From NCBI RefSeq assembly GCF_003725775.1, contig NZ_RJSG01000003.1, forward strand, positions 361,307 through 425,306: 64,000 nucleotides of DNA, given 5' to 3'. Both the position numbers and the translations under genes were made by a program. Under the pieces are notes generated by a model. That model saw only the letters and a program-made list of their open reading frames with translations. It had not been told where the DNA came from and ran no database searches. Source of the DNA: Nocardioides marmorisolisilvae. Its GTDB lineage: Bacteria > Actinomycetota > Actinomycetes > Propionibacteriales > Nocardioidaceae. Shown piece by piece: positions 50,036 through 57,712 of the stretch (positions within the stretch are counted from its first letter, which is position 1; each line of letters starts with the position of its first letter).

Positions 50036-51439
50036 TCACGCGAGGTCGTGCACGAAATCGCCGAGCTGCACCAGATTGCGGCACTCGATCATCGGGATCA
50101 GGCGGGCGTAGTCCTGCGCTCCGGAGTCGCCGGTGTTCCAGTGCCGCGGCGACTCGGGGTTGAGCCACCAGGCGTGCCGCGAGTCCTGCACCATCTGCTG
50201 CAGCACCGGCAGCGCTAGGTCGGAGTAGTTGGAACGGGCATCGCCGAGGATCAGCAGGTTCGTCTTCGGTGTGAGCGCGTCCGCGTGCAGCTCGGCGAAC
50301 CGGGTGAAGGCGCGCCCGTAGTTCGTACGCCCCCAGAGACTGGCGTACTGCGCGCTCGCCGCGAGCGAGGCCATCGTGTCCACCGGGTCGGCCCCGGGGT
50401 GGAACCGGTCGGTGACCTCGTGGATCTCGTCGACGAAGGTGAAGGCCCGGACCCGGTTGAACTGCTCGCGCAGCGCGAAGACCAGCATCAGGGTGAAGTT
50501 GGCGAAGTTCGCCACGGATCCGCTGACGTCGCAGAGCACGACCAGGTCGCTCCGGCTCGGCCGACGCGGCCGGTGGTGCGTCTCCAGCGGGACCCCGCCC
50601 GAGGAGACCGAGGCGCGCACCGTACGCCGGAAGTCGAGCGGTCCGCGCTGGCGCGAAGCCTTGTGCCGGTTGACCTTGGTCGCGAGCCGGCGCGCGAGCG
50701 GGCCGATCTCCTTGCGCATCTCCTCGAGGTCGCTCTTGCGGGCTGAGGTGAAGTCGATCTGGTCGATGCTCTTGCGCACGGTGTACTTCGCGACGTGCTC
50801 GGGTCCGCGCACCTCCGCGGCACGACGACGTACCTCGGCGTCGACCATCCGCTCGAAGGCGAGCACCTGCGCCTGCACAAGGCGGCGCATCGTCGGGTCG
50901 TTGTCGAGGTCCGCGAGCAGGCCTTCGAGCACCTTGTCGACGAGCTGCCCGGGTGAGACCCGGTTCATCACGTTGTAGGAGGACCAGCGCTGCTCCCCCG
51001 GACCCCGACCCCGGATCAGGCCGAACCGCTGCACCGCCTCGCGGGCCATCACGTTCAGCGCGTCCTGGTCGCCCATCCCGAGCGCCATCACCAGCTGCTC
51101 GCGGAAGTCGGCCAGGTCCTGCGGGCCGTCGCCGAGCTGCCCACCCTGCGCGTCTTCCGGGGTTTCGACAGGCTCAACCAGCGAGTCCGGGTCGTCCTCA
51201 GCGCGGGTCGGGTCACCGACGAGCGCTGGGAAGTAGAGGTCGAAGACCTGGTCGAAGCCGGCGCGGTGCGGCTGGCGCTTGACCAGGGTCGTCGCGTACG
51301 CCGCGCGGACCAGCTCGCGCTCGGAGAGACCGAGGGCGAGCACGGCGTCAGCCGCGTCGAGCCCCTCGGACAGCGAGACCGGGAGCCCCGCCGCGCGCAG
51401 GGCCTCGACGAATGCGATGTGCCGGTCGAGGAGCGCCAC
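50036..51439 (-). CDS. VWA-domain protein (CoxE-like), MoxR partner
   Basis: A 467-residue cytoplasmic protein. The first 280 residues are helical and characteristic of CoxE-like proteins; a C-terminal von Willebrand A domain (about 310-467) has the metal-binding DxSxS motif in LVVLCDVSGSVANFANFTLM and a later GDARSNYSDLALP. Together with the MoxR ATPase it forms a chaperone pair for metal-cofactor or complex assembly. A 20-base repeat-like segment (51161-51180) encodes LVEPVETP near residue 88 and looks like an inserted element. The GTG start is 3 bases after the MoxR stop. Confidence 0.87.
   Translation of the reverse strand: MALLDRHIAFVEALRAAGLPVSLSEGLDAADAVLALGLSERELVRAAYATTLVKRQPHRAGFDQVFDLYFPALVGDPTRAEDDPDSLVEPVETPEDAQGGQLGDGPQDLADFREQLVMALGMGDQDALNVMAREAVQRFGLIRGRGPGEQRWSSYNVMNRVSPGQLVDKVLEGLLADLDNDPTMRRLVQAQVLAFERMVDAEVRRRAAEVRGPEHVAKYTVRKSIDQIDFTSARKSDLEEMRKEIGPLARRLATKVNRHKASRQRGPLDFRRTVRASVSSGGVPLETHHRPRRPSRSDLVVLCDVSGSVANFANFTLMLVFALREQFNRVRAFTFVDEIHEVTDRFHPGADPVDTMASLAASAQYASLWGRTNYGRAFTRFAELHADALTPKTNLLILGDARSNYSDLALPVLQQMVQDSRHAWWLNPESPRHWNTGDSGAQDYARLIPMIECRNLVQLGDFVHDLA
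51161..51180. repeat. REP-like 20-mer inside the VWA gene
   Basis: GGTTTCGACAGGCTCAACCA begins and ends with complementary GGTT/AACC and reads in frame as LVEPVETP. I remember this 20-mer as a frequent interspersed repeat in Nocardioides-like genomes. Only one copy was noticed here. Confidence 0.5.
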
Positions 51440-51442
51440 GGC

Positions 51443-52312
51443 TCAGGCCTGACGCAGCTTCAGCTCGCGAACCGCGCGGTCCACGTCGCTGCTGTGCTTG
51501 AGCACCACGCCGAGGGTGGCGTCGATGGTCGCCTGGTCGAGCGTCCCGGTGCCGAGCGCGACCAGCGTGCGGGCCCAGTCGACCGACTCCGCGATCGACG
51601 GCGACTTGCGCAGCTCGAGCGCCCGCAACCGGGTGACCGTGTCGACGATCTGGCGCGCGAGCTTGTCCTCGATGCCGGGCACCTGGCCGATGAGGATCGC
51701 GTGCTCGCGGTCCGCGTCCGGGTAGTCGATGTGCAGGTAGAGGCAGCGCCGGCGGACCGCCTCGGACAGCTCGCGGGTCGCGTTCGAGGTGAGCAGCACC
51801 AGCGGTCGGCGTACGGCCGAGACGGTGCCGAGCTCGGGGATGGTGACCTGGAAGTCGGAGAGCACCTCGAGCAGCAGGCCCTCGACCTCGACGTCGGTCT
51901 TGTCGACCTCGTCGATGAGGAGCACGGTCGGGCCTTCCCGACGGATCGCGGTCAGCAGCGGGCGGGTGAGCAGGAACTCCTCGGCGAAGATGTCGTCGTG
52001 GGTCTCCGACCAGCTGCGGTCGTCGCCCTGGGAGGCCTGGATGCGGAGCAGCTGCTTCTTGTAGTTCCACTCGTACAGCGCGCGGGCCTCGTCCAGGCCC
52101 TCGTAGCACTGGAGCCGGATCAGCTCGGCGCCGGTCGCCCGCGCGATCGCCTTCGCCAGCTCGGTCTTGCCGACACCGGCGGGGCCCTCGACGAGCAGCG
52201 GCTTCTCGAGCGCACCGGCCAGGTAGGTGGTGGTCGCGGTCGCGGGGTCGGCCAGGTAGCCGGCTTCGGCGAGACGCTTGCCGGCCTCGTCGGCGGAGTC
52301 GAACCAAGTCAC
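51443..52312 (-). CDS. MoxR-family AAA+ ATPase
   Basis: A 289-residue AAA+ ATPase. Walker A is VEGPAGVGKTELAKA, Walker B is TVLLIDEVDKTDVEVEGLL, sensor 1 is PLVLLTSNATRELSEAVRRRCLYLHIDYP. MoxR proteins act as chaperones that insert metals or assemble enzyme complexes, usually with a VWA partner like the one encoded next. GTG 52312 has CATGAT 6 bases upstream, consistent with a leaderless start. Confidence 0.9.
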   Translation of the reverse strand: MTWFDSADEAGKRLAEAGYLADPATATTTYLAGALEKPLLVEGPAGVGKTELAKAIARATGAELIRLQCYEGLDEARALYEWNYKKQLLRIQASQGDDRSWSETHDDIFAEEFLLTRPLLTAIRREGPTVLLIDEVDKTDVEVEGLLLEVLSDFQVTIPELGTVSAVRRPLVLLTSNATRELSEAVRRRCLYLHIDYPDADREHAILIGQVPGIEDKLARQIVDTVTRLRALELRKSPSIAESVDWARTLVALGTGTLDQATIDATLGVVLKHSSDVDRAVRELKLRQA

Positions 52313-52324
52313 CAGGTCATCATG
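52313..52324 (-). promoter_or_regulatory. Leaderless promoter of the moxR-VWA operon
   Basis: Minus strand CATGAT (52324-52319), 6 bases, GTG 52312. Confidence 0.4.
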
Positions 52325-52367
52325 CCCTGCCGCGCGGACCCGCGGCGCGGGGCGTGGTCCGGATCAC

Positions 52368-53261
52368 TCAGCCGACGTCCTCGGCGCCCGTGGCGACCGT
52401 CTGGGCGAGGTAGTCCGCGAGCAAGCCCTCGATGGTGCGCTCCATCGACTCGGCGAGCGTGGCGGTGACGGTGCTCATCGCCAGCTCGCGGAAGCGGGTC
52501 ATCGTGGCCACCACCTCACCGAGCTCGGCACTGCTCGGCTCGGTCGGCGACGACAAGCGGGCACCGACCTGTTTGACGCCCTCGTTGACCAGGTCGCGGG
52601 AGATCTCGTCCACGCGCGTCGCGACGTCGGTGTGCAGCCGGACCAGCGCCTCGACGGGCATGCCGAAGCCACGCATCTCCGCGAAGGCGCGCAGCAGGTC
52701 GGGACGCTTGACCAGGACGTTGGCGCCCTTGATCTCGACCAGGCCGGCGTCGACGTAGGCGAGCAGCGCCTCCTTGTCACCGGCCAGGTCGCGCACCTCG
52801 GCCAGCGTCATCATCGTCGCCGGGTCCTCGATCCGCGGCGGCACCAGCGCGTTCTCCAGGCCGAGCACGTCTGAGATGTCGAGACCGCCCTCCCAGGCCT
52901 GGAGCATCTCCGTGATGTGCGCGGTCGTGTACCCGCGCTCGAGCATCGAGGTGATGATCTTCAACCGGGACAGGTGGCTGTCGTCGAAGATGGCCACCCG
53001 TCCCTCGCGCCGCGGCGGGTGCAGCAGGTCGCGCTCCTGGTAGGCGCGGATGTTGCGCACGGTCACGCCGCTGACCCGGGCCAGGTCGTCGATCCGGTAG
53101 GTCTTCGCCTCCGGGTGCGCCCGCGCCGGGCCGAGCGAGAGCAGCTGCTTCACGGCCGCCTCGACGGCACCGCGCGGGTTCCGGGCCAGCTCGCGCTGGC
53201 CGCGCTTGAGCGTCTCGAGGACGTTCTCGACGGTGCGGACGTTGATCGGAGGAGTGGCCAA
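52368..53261 (-). CDS. MerR-family transcriptional regulator
   Basis: A 297-residue regulator. A 50-residue N-terminal extension precedes the MerR helix-turn-helix (YRIDDLARVSGVTVRNIRAYQERDLLHPPRREGRVAIFDDSHLSRL), followed by the dimerisation helix (LKIITSMLERGYTTAHITEMLQAWE) and a long C-terminal effector domain (about 120-297) without cysteine clusters, which argues against a metal sensor. The TTG start at 53261 is separated from the BVMO stop by one base. As the last gene of the operon it probably regulates the whole set. Confidence 0.85.
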   Translation of the reverse strand: MATPPINVRTVENVLETLKRGQRELARNPRGAVEAAVKQLLSLGPARAHPEAKTYRIDDLARVSGVTVRNIRAYQERDLLHPPRREGRVAIFDDSHLSRLKIITSMLERGYTTAHITEMLQAWEGGLDISDVLGLENALVPPRIEDPATMMTLAEVRDLAGDKEALLAYVDAGLVEIKGANVLVKRPDLLRAFAEMRGFGMPVEALVRLHTDVATRVDEISRDLVNEGVKQVGARLSSPTEPSSAELGEVVATMTRFRELAMSTVTATLAESMERTIEGLLADYLAQTVATGAEDVG

Positions 53262-53262
53262 C

Positions 53263-54816
53263 TCAGACCGCCGTCAGGGGTGCCTGGGAGGCGTTCCACA
53301 GGCGCGTCGCGCTGTGCGAGGCCACCTCGTAGTCGGCGATCCGGAAGTCCTGCATCTGACGAAGGTACTGGGTGGCGAATCCCGGATACATCGAGGAGTT
53401 CCGGCCGTCGGCCGTGAGGTACCAGCTGGTGCAGCCGGACATCCAGGTCGTGCTGCGCAGCCGCTTCTGGATCTGCACGTTGTACTCGTCCTGCACGTCC
53501 TGCCGCACGTCCAGCCAGCGCAGGTCACGCTCGACGACGGCACGCACCCCGGCCACCGCGTAGGCGATCTGGCCCTGCACGTAGACGAGCAGCGAGTTGT
53601 GACCCGGACCCGAGTTCGGACCGCAGCTGAAGAACAGGTTCGGGTAGCCGTGCACGCTCGCGCTCTTGTAGGCCTGGGCGTAGCCCGACCACTCCTCCTG
53701 GAGCACCGCGCCCTCGGCGCCGGTGATCGGGTACGGCGGGCCACCGAGCTGGACGTCGTACCCGGTGGCGAAGACGATCGCGTCGAGGTGGTGCTCGAGG
53801 CCGTCGCTGGTGCGCAGGCCCTTCTCCGTCAGCGTCGCGATCGGCCAGGTGATCAGCTTGCAGTTGTCCTGCTGGAGCGCCGGGTAGTAGTCGCTGGACA
53901 TCAGCATCCGCTTGCAGCCGGCCCGGAAGTCCGGGGTGAGCTGGCGGCGCAGCCACTTGTCCTTGACCGCCAGCCGCAGGTGCAGCAGACCGGCCTTCTG
54001 GATCAGCGTGGTGACCGGGGTGTCCCAGACCAGGCCCGTCGCGGCGGCCTCGTGCCCGAGGTACAGCGCGGTCCGGGCGGCCTGCTGGGCCAGCGGCAGC
54101 TTCGCGAACACCGCCTTGGCGACGTCCGGTGTCTCCACGTCGACGCGCGGCAGCACCCAGCCGGCAGTGCGCTGGAAGACCTTCACCGAACCGGCCGTCT
54201 TCACCAGCTCGGGGATGATCTGGATGGCGCTGGCACCGGTGCCGATGACGGCGACGTCCTTGCCGGCGAAGTCGAAGTCGTGGTCCCACCGCGCGCTGTG
54301 GATCTTCGCGCCCTGGTAGTCCTCGATGCCGCGCATCTTCGGGAGGCTGGACTCCGAGAGCGGACCGGAGGCGACGACCACGGTGCGCGCCAGGTACGCC
54401 GTCCCGCCGGCGGTCTCGACGGTCCAGCGCCCCTCGGCCTTGTCGAAGGCCATCGAGGTCACCTCGGCCCCGAAGCGGATGTCCTTGGTCAGGTCGAACC
54501 GCTCGGCGAGCTCCTCGATGTGCGCGCAGATCTCCGCGCTCGGGGAGTAGGTGCGCGACCAGTTCGGGTTCTTCGCGAACGAGAACGAGTAGAGCAGCGA
54601 GGGGATGTCGCACGCAGCGCCCGGGTAGGTCGCGTCGCGCCAGGTCCCGCCGACGCGGTCGGCCCGCTCCAGGATCACGAGATCCTCGATCCCGGCCTCG
54701 CGCAGCTTGATCGCGGTGCCCAGCCCGGTGAAGCCGGCGCCGATCACGACCGTCGTGTGCACGTGCGGCGGTTTCTTCGCTGCCCGCTTCCGGGGCTTGT
54801 TCGCCGTGATGGTCAC
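53263..54816 (-). CDS. Baeyer-Villiger-type flavin monooxygenase
   Basis: A 517-residue FAD- and NADPH-dependent monooxygenase. FAD site GAGFTGLG (26-33) with RVGGTWRDATYPGAACDIP; the BVMO fingerprint F-x-G-x-x-x-H-x-x-x-W is present as Tyr167-Gly169-His173-Trp177, with Tyr in place of Phe; NADPH site VIGTGASAIQ; and GPNSGPGHNS near the C-terminus. Such enzymes insert oxygen next to a ketone carbonyl, giving an ester or lactone. GTG 54816 overlaps the stop of the diiron gene; the much longer frame upstream is not coding. Confidence 0.88.
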   Translation of the reverse strand: MTITANKPRKRAAKKPPHVHTTVVIGAGFTGLGTAIKLREAGIEDLVILERADRVGGTWRDATYPGAACDIPSLLYSFSFAKNPNWSRTYSPSAEICAHIEELAERFDLTKDIRFGAEVTSMAFDKAEGRWTVETAGGTAYLARTVVVASGPLSESSLPKMRGIEDYQGAKIHSARWDHDFDFAGKDVAVIGTGASAIQIIPELVKTAGSVKVFQRTAGWVLPRVDVETPDVAKAVFAKLPLAQQAARTALYLGHEAAATGLVWDTPVTTLIQKAGLLHLRLAVKDKWLRRQLTPDFRAGCKRMLMSSDYYPALQQDNCKLITWPIATLTEKGLRTSDGLEHHLDAIVFATGYDVQLGGPPYPITGAEGAVLQEEWSGYAQAYKSASVHGYPNLFFSCGPNSGPGHNSLLVYVQGQIAYAVAGVRAVVERDLRWLDVRQDVQDEYNVQIQKRLRSTTWMSGCTSWYLTADGRNSSMYPGFATQYLRQMQDFRIADYEVASHSATRLWNASQAPLTAV

Positions 54817-55766
54817 GCCGCGTTCATCCCCTTCTTCACGCCCTTGGTGACGGGCTCGTAGGTGAGCTCCTTGAACCAGGTCGGGATCGGACGGAAGAGC
54901 GCCTTCGGGTAGTGCTCGGAGATCGTCACCATCGCGTTGGCGAGCAGGTGGTACGGGTGTTTCGGATTGATCACCATCGAGGCGTGCTGCCGGATCACCT
55001 GGTAGAGCGGGACGCGGTGGGTGAACTCGCCACGCGACCCGAGCTTCTCGAAGCGTGCCATCGCGGTGTACAGCCGCTCCGGGTCCATGCCCATGCCGAC
55101 CAGGTTGTTGCGGGTGCGGTTCAGCAGCGGCACGTACATCAGAGCGCCGATGATCAGCCCGGGCGAGGCGACGTTGCCGACGAAGTCCACCGCGAGCTTG
55201 CGGGCCTTGGCGTGCCCGATCATGTCGAGCACCTCGAAGTCGACCGCGATGTGCCGGGACTCGTCGTTGTTGATCCGCTCGAAGACCTGGTGGCAGACCG
55301 GGTCGTGCACCTCCTCGAGCAGGAACTTCAGCAGGGCGCCGTCGAGGGCCACCTCGAGCATCGGGATCACCGTGCCGAGCACCGAGAGCGGCATCTCGTC
55401 GCCGTAGGTGTCGAGCCACTCGATGGCCATCCGGATGTTCACGCTGGGCTCGGGGATCTCGTCCTCCTCGAGCATCCCCCAGCGCCGCATCAGCGCCAGC
55501 TCGGCGTTCGCGTGGCGCTGCTCCTCGGCGTGGAAGTAGCGGTAGATCTCGGCGATGGTCGGATTCGGCGCCTTGGTCGCCAGCGCCGCGAACCCGCGGG
55601 CACCGACGTTCTCGATCCAGCACAGGTCGGCCATGAAGGCCTTCAGCTTGGGGCGGAACTCTTCCGTGATCGTCTCAGCACCCGGGGCGTCCCAGTCGAT
55701 GTCGGCGAGCGCCCACTGCTTGTCCTTGATCTTCTGGAGTATCAGCTCCATGTCCATGCCGGCCAT
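54813..55766 (-). CDS. Ferritin-like diiron protein
   Basis: A 317-residue helical protein with diiron ligands in the expected places: Glu52 (CWIENVGARG), Glu82-x-x-His85 (HAEEQRHANAE), Glu138 (IPMLEVALDGALL) and Glu169-x-x-His172 (NNDESRHIAVDFEVL). This is the four-helix ferritin/RNR-like carboxylate-bridged diiron fold, and the family may oxygenate a lipid or hydrophobic substrate. No membrane helix is obvious. ATG 55766 is preferred; internal ATGs at 55757 and 55751 are possible. It lies between the SDR and the BVMO genes. Confidence 0.82.
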   Translation of the reverse strand: MAGMDMELILQKIKDKQWALADIDWDAPGAETITEEFRPKLKAFMADLCWIENVGARGFAALATKAPNPTIAEIYRYFHAEEQRHANAELALMRRWGMLEEDEIPEPSVNIRMAIEWLDTYGDEMPLSVLGTVIPMLEVALDGALLKFLLEEVHDPVCHQVFERINNDESRHIAVDFEVLDMIGHAKARKLAVDFVGNVASPGLIIGALMYVPLLNRTRNNLVGMGMDPERLYTAMARFEKLGSRGEFTHRVPLYQVIRQHASMVINPKHPYHLLANAMVTISEHYPKALFRPIPTWFKELTYEPVTKGVKKGMNAA

Positions 55767-55768
55767 GG

Positions 55769-56644
55769 TCAACGCCCTTCTACTCGGGTGAGGTCGAGAT
55801 CGGTGAGCTCGGGATTGTCGACGTCCTCGTCGCGCAGCGGGCCGAAGCGCTCCAGGAGCCCGGCGGCGCGGGTGTAGAGGCCCGGCACGGTGCGCTTGAT
55901 CTGCCAGCCGACCTTGGCGTCGAGCTGCGGGAGGACGTGCAGGGTGCCGCGGTCGTTGGCGTCCAGGCAGACCCGGGCGACCTTCGCCGGTGACATCCCG
56001 GTCAGGCGCATCAGCCGGTTGGCGGCGGCGGTCGAGCTCGGGTTGATCCGGCCGTTGCTGACGATGTTGGTCTTCACGAAGGTCGGGCAGAGCACGCTGA
56101 CGTGCACCCCGGTCCCGGCCATCTCGGCCGCCAGCGTCTCCGAGAGCGAGAGGACGCCGGCCTTGCTGACGTTGTACGCCGCCATCCGCGGTGCCGCCCC
56201 GAAGCTGGCGGCCGACGCGACGTTGATGATGCCTCCGTAGTCGTGCTCGCGCAGGATCGGCGCGAAGACGTGGCAGCCGTGGATCGGCCCCCACAGGTTG
56301 ATGCCGAGCGTCCAGCGCCAGTCGTCGATCGGCACGTCCCCGACCAGCTGACCGCCTGCACCGACGCCGGCGTTGTTGACCACCAGGGTCGGTTCGGCAC
56401 CGAAGAAGTCCTGGGCGTCGTCGGCGAGCTGGCGGACCTCCTCGAGCACCGAGACGTCGCAGCGCAGCGCCACGGCCTTGCCGCCCTGGTCGGTGATCGC
56501 GTCGACGGTCCGCTGGGCGCCGACCATGTCGACGTCGCTGACCACGACGCTGCCGCCGCGGCGACCGAGCTCGACCGCGAAGGCCTGGCCGATGCCGCTG
56601 CCGGCTCCGGTGACGACGGCTCGTGAGTCCCGACTGCGCTTCAT
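55769..56644 (-). CDS. Short-chain dehydrogenase/reductase
   Basis: A 291-residue classical SDR. TGAGSGIG is the cofactor motif (residues 13-20), NNAGVGAGG follows at about residue 90, and the catalytic Tyr/Lys are in AYNVSKAGVLSLSETLAAE. The C-terminal 70 residues are longer than a minimal SDR. It could oxidise an alcohol to the ketone used by the BVMO. ATG 56644 overlaps the hydrolase stop (ATGA). Its stop is 2 bases before the diiron gene start. Confidence 0.88.
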   Translation of the reverse strand: MKRSRDSRAVVTGAGSGIGQAFAVELGRRGGSVVVSDVDMVGAQRTVDAITDQGGKAVALRCDVSVLEEVRQLADDAQDFFGAEPTLVVNNAGVGAGGQLVGDVPIDDWRWTLGINLWGPIHGCHVFAPILREHDYGGIINVASAASFGAAPRMAAYNVSKAGVLSLSETLAAEMAGTGVHVSVLCPTFVKTNIVSNGRINPSSTAAANRLMRLTGMSPAKVARVCLDANDRGTLHVLPQLDAKVGWQIKRTVPGLYTRAAGLLERFGPLRDEDVDNPELTDLDLTRVEGR

Positions 56645-57636
56645 GCGGTCACCTCCGCGCTGCTGCGCTCGGCCCGTCGACGGGCGAGTGCTCCGGTCAT
56701 GAACGTGGTGGCCCGGTCCAGCGCCCGGTGCGCCTCGGGAACGATCCGTGGCTGGGCCTGGAAGACGTGCAGCTGACCGGGCCAGACCTCCAGGGTCACG
56801 TCGGTGCCGACCGCGGCGAGCATGTCGTGGATGTGGTGGGCATCGGCGGCCAGGAACTCGGCACCGCCGGCCTGGATCAGGGTCGGCGGGAGCACCTCGC
56901 CCTCGACGAGCACGTGGGTCAGCCGCGGGTGCTTGGGGTCGGTGTCGCGCAGGTAGTGCGCGAAGAGCCGGCGCACCCCGTCGGCCGAGATCAACGGGTC
57001 GCGGACCAGCTGCTCGCGTTGCTCCATCAGGTCGCAGGACGGATCGGCGAGCGGCGAGAGCATCACCAGGCCGGCCGGGAGCTCGCGGCCGTCGCGGAGC
57101 AGCTCGACGCCCAGGCCGAGGGTCATGTGCCCGCCGGCGGAGTCCCCGGCGATCACGACCTGGTCCGGGCTCCATCCCTGGGCGAGCAGCCAGTCGTAGG
57201 CGCGAGCGACGTCGTCCGGGGCGGCCGGGAACGGGTGCTCGGGGGCGAGGCGGTACTCGGTCGAGAAGACGGTGAGCCCGGACCTCTTCGCGATCTGGGT
57301 GACCAGCGCCCGGTGGGTGCCCACCGAGCACAGGTTGTAGCCGCTGCCGTGGATGTAGAGCACGACCCCGTCTCCGGCGGATCCCTCCGGCAGCGCCCAC
57401 TCACCCTTGATGCGGCCGTGTGCTCGCGTCTGCACGTCGACGGGCTGGACCTCGACCCCCGCGGCTCGCTCGCTGACCAGGGCCATGAAGCCTGCGATGA
57501 CCCGGCGGGTGATCCTGACGCCGAGGGGCCCCGACGGGATCACGTGCTCGAGTGGGCTGACGAACAGCCGGGCACCGGCGTGGGCGATCCGGGCCTGCAC
57601 GGACGGGGCCTGCGGTACGAACATCGTTGTCTGCAC
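56641..57636 (-). CDS. Alpha/beta hydrolase (HSL-type esterase)
   Basis: A 331-residue hydrolase of the hormone-sensitive lipase family. Oxyanion motif HGSG (96-99; usual form HGGG), nucleophile Ser166 in GDSAGGH, and the family block YRLAPEHPFPAAPDDV. The catalytic Asp and His are expected in the C-terminal domain (for example DVTLEVWPGQLHVF). It may hydrolyse the ester made by the BVMO. It is the first gene of the five-gene operon. GTG 57636 coincides with the predicted transcription start; ATG 57624 is an alternative. Confidence 0.88.
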   Translation of the reverse strand: MQTTMFVPQAPSVQARIAHAGARLFVSPLEHVIPSGPLGVRITRRVIAGFMALVSERAAGVEVQPVDVQTRAHGRIKGEWALPEGSAGDGVVLYIHGSGYNLCSVGTHRALVTQIAKRSGLTVFSTEYRLAPEHPFPAAPDDVARAYDWLLAQGWSPDQVVIAGDSAGGHMTLGLGVELLRDGRELPAGLVMLSPLADPSCDLMEQREQLVRDPLISADGVRRLFAHYLRDTDPKHPRLTHVLVEGEVLPPTLIQAGGAEFLAADAHHIHDMLAAVGTDVTLEVWPGQLHVFQAQPRIVPEAHRALDRATTFMTGALARRRAERSSAEVTA

Positions 57637-57674
57637 AGGTCGATGACAGCACCGACTGTGCCATTGGTCAATGG
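57637..57674 (-). promoter_or_regulatory. Promoter and palindrome ahead of the BVMO operon
   Basis: On the minus strand TTGACC (57671-57666) and TGTCAT (57648-57643) are 17 bases apart, and 6 bases further lies the GTG at 57636. The -35 box is inside the perfect palindrome CCATTGGTCAATGG (57661-57674), a natural operator. A second inverted repeat (GTGAC/GTCAC) follows at about 57691-57705. Confidence 0.45.
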
Positions 57675-57712
57675 TTTCGACGGCGTTTCTTGTGACTTCG
57701 TGTCACGGATAC

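Noticed and set aside
54817-55623. Apparent N-terminal extension of the BVMO
   Set aside because: It overlaps the diiron gene in a different frame; the BVMO is complete from GTG 54816.
55767-57400. Very long frame extending the SDR gene upstream
   Set aside because: The extension is inside the hydrolase gene in another frame and lacks any protein-like pattern; the SDR start at 56644 has the conserved N-terminus.
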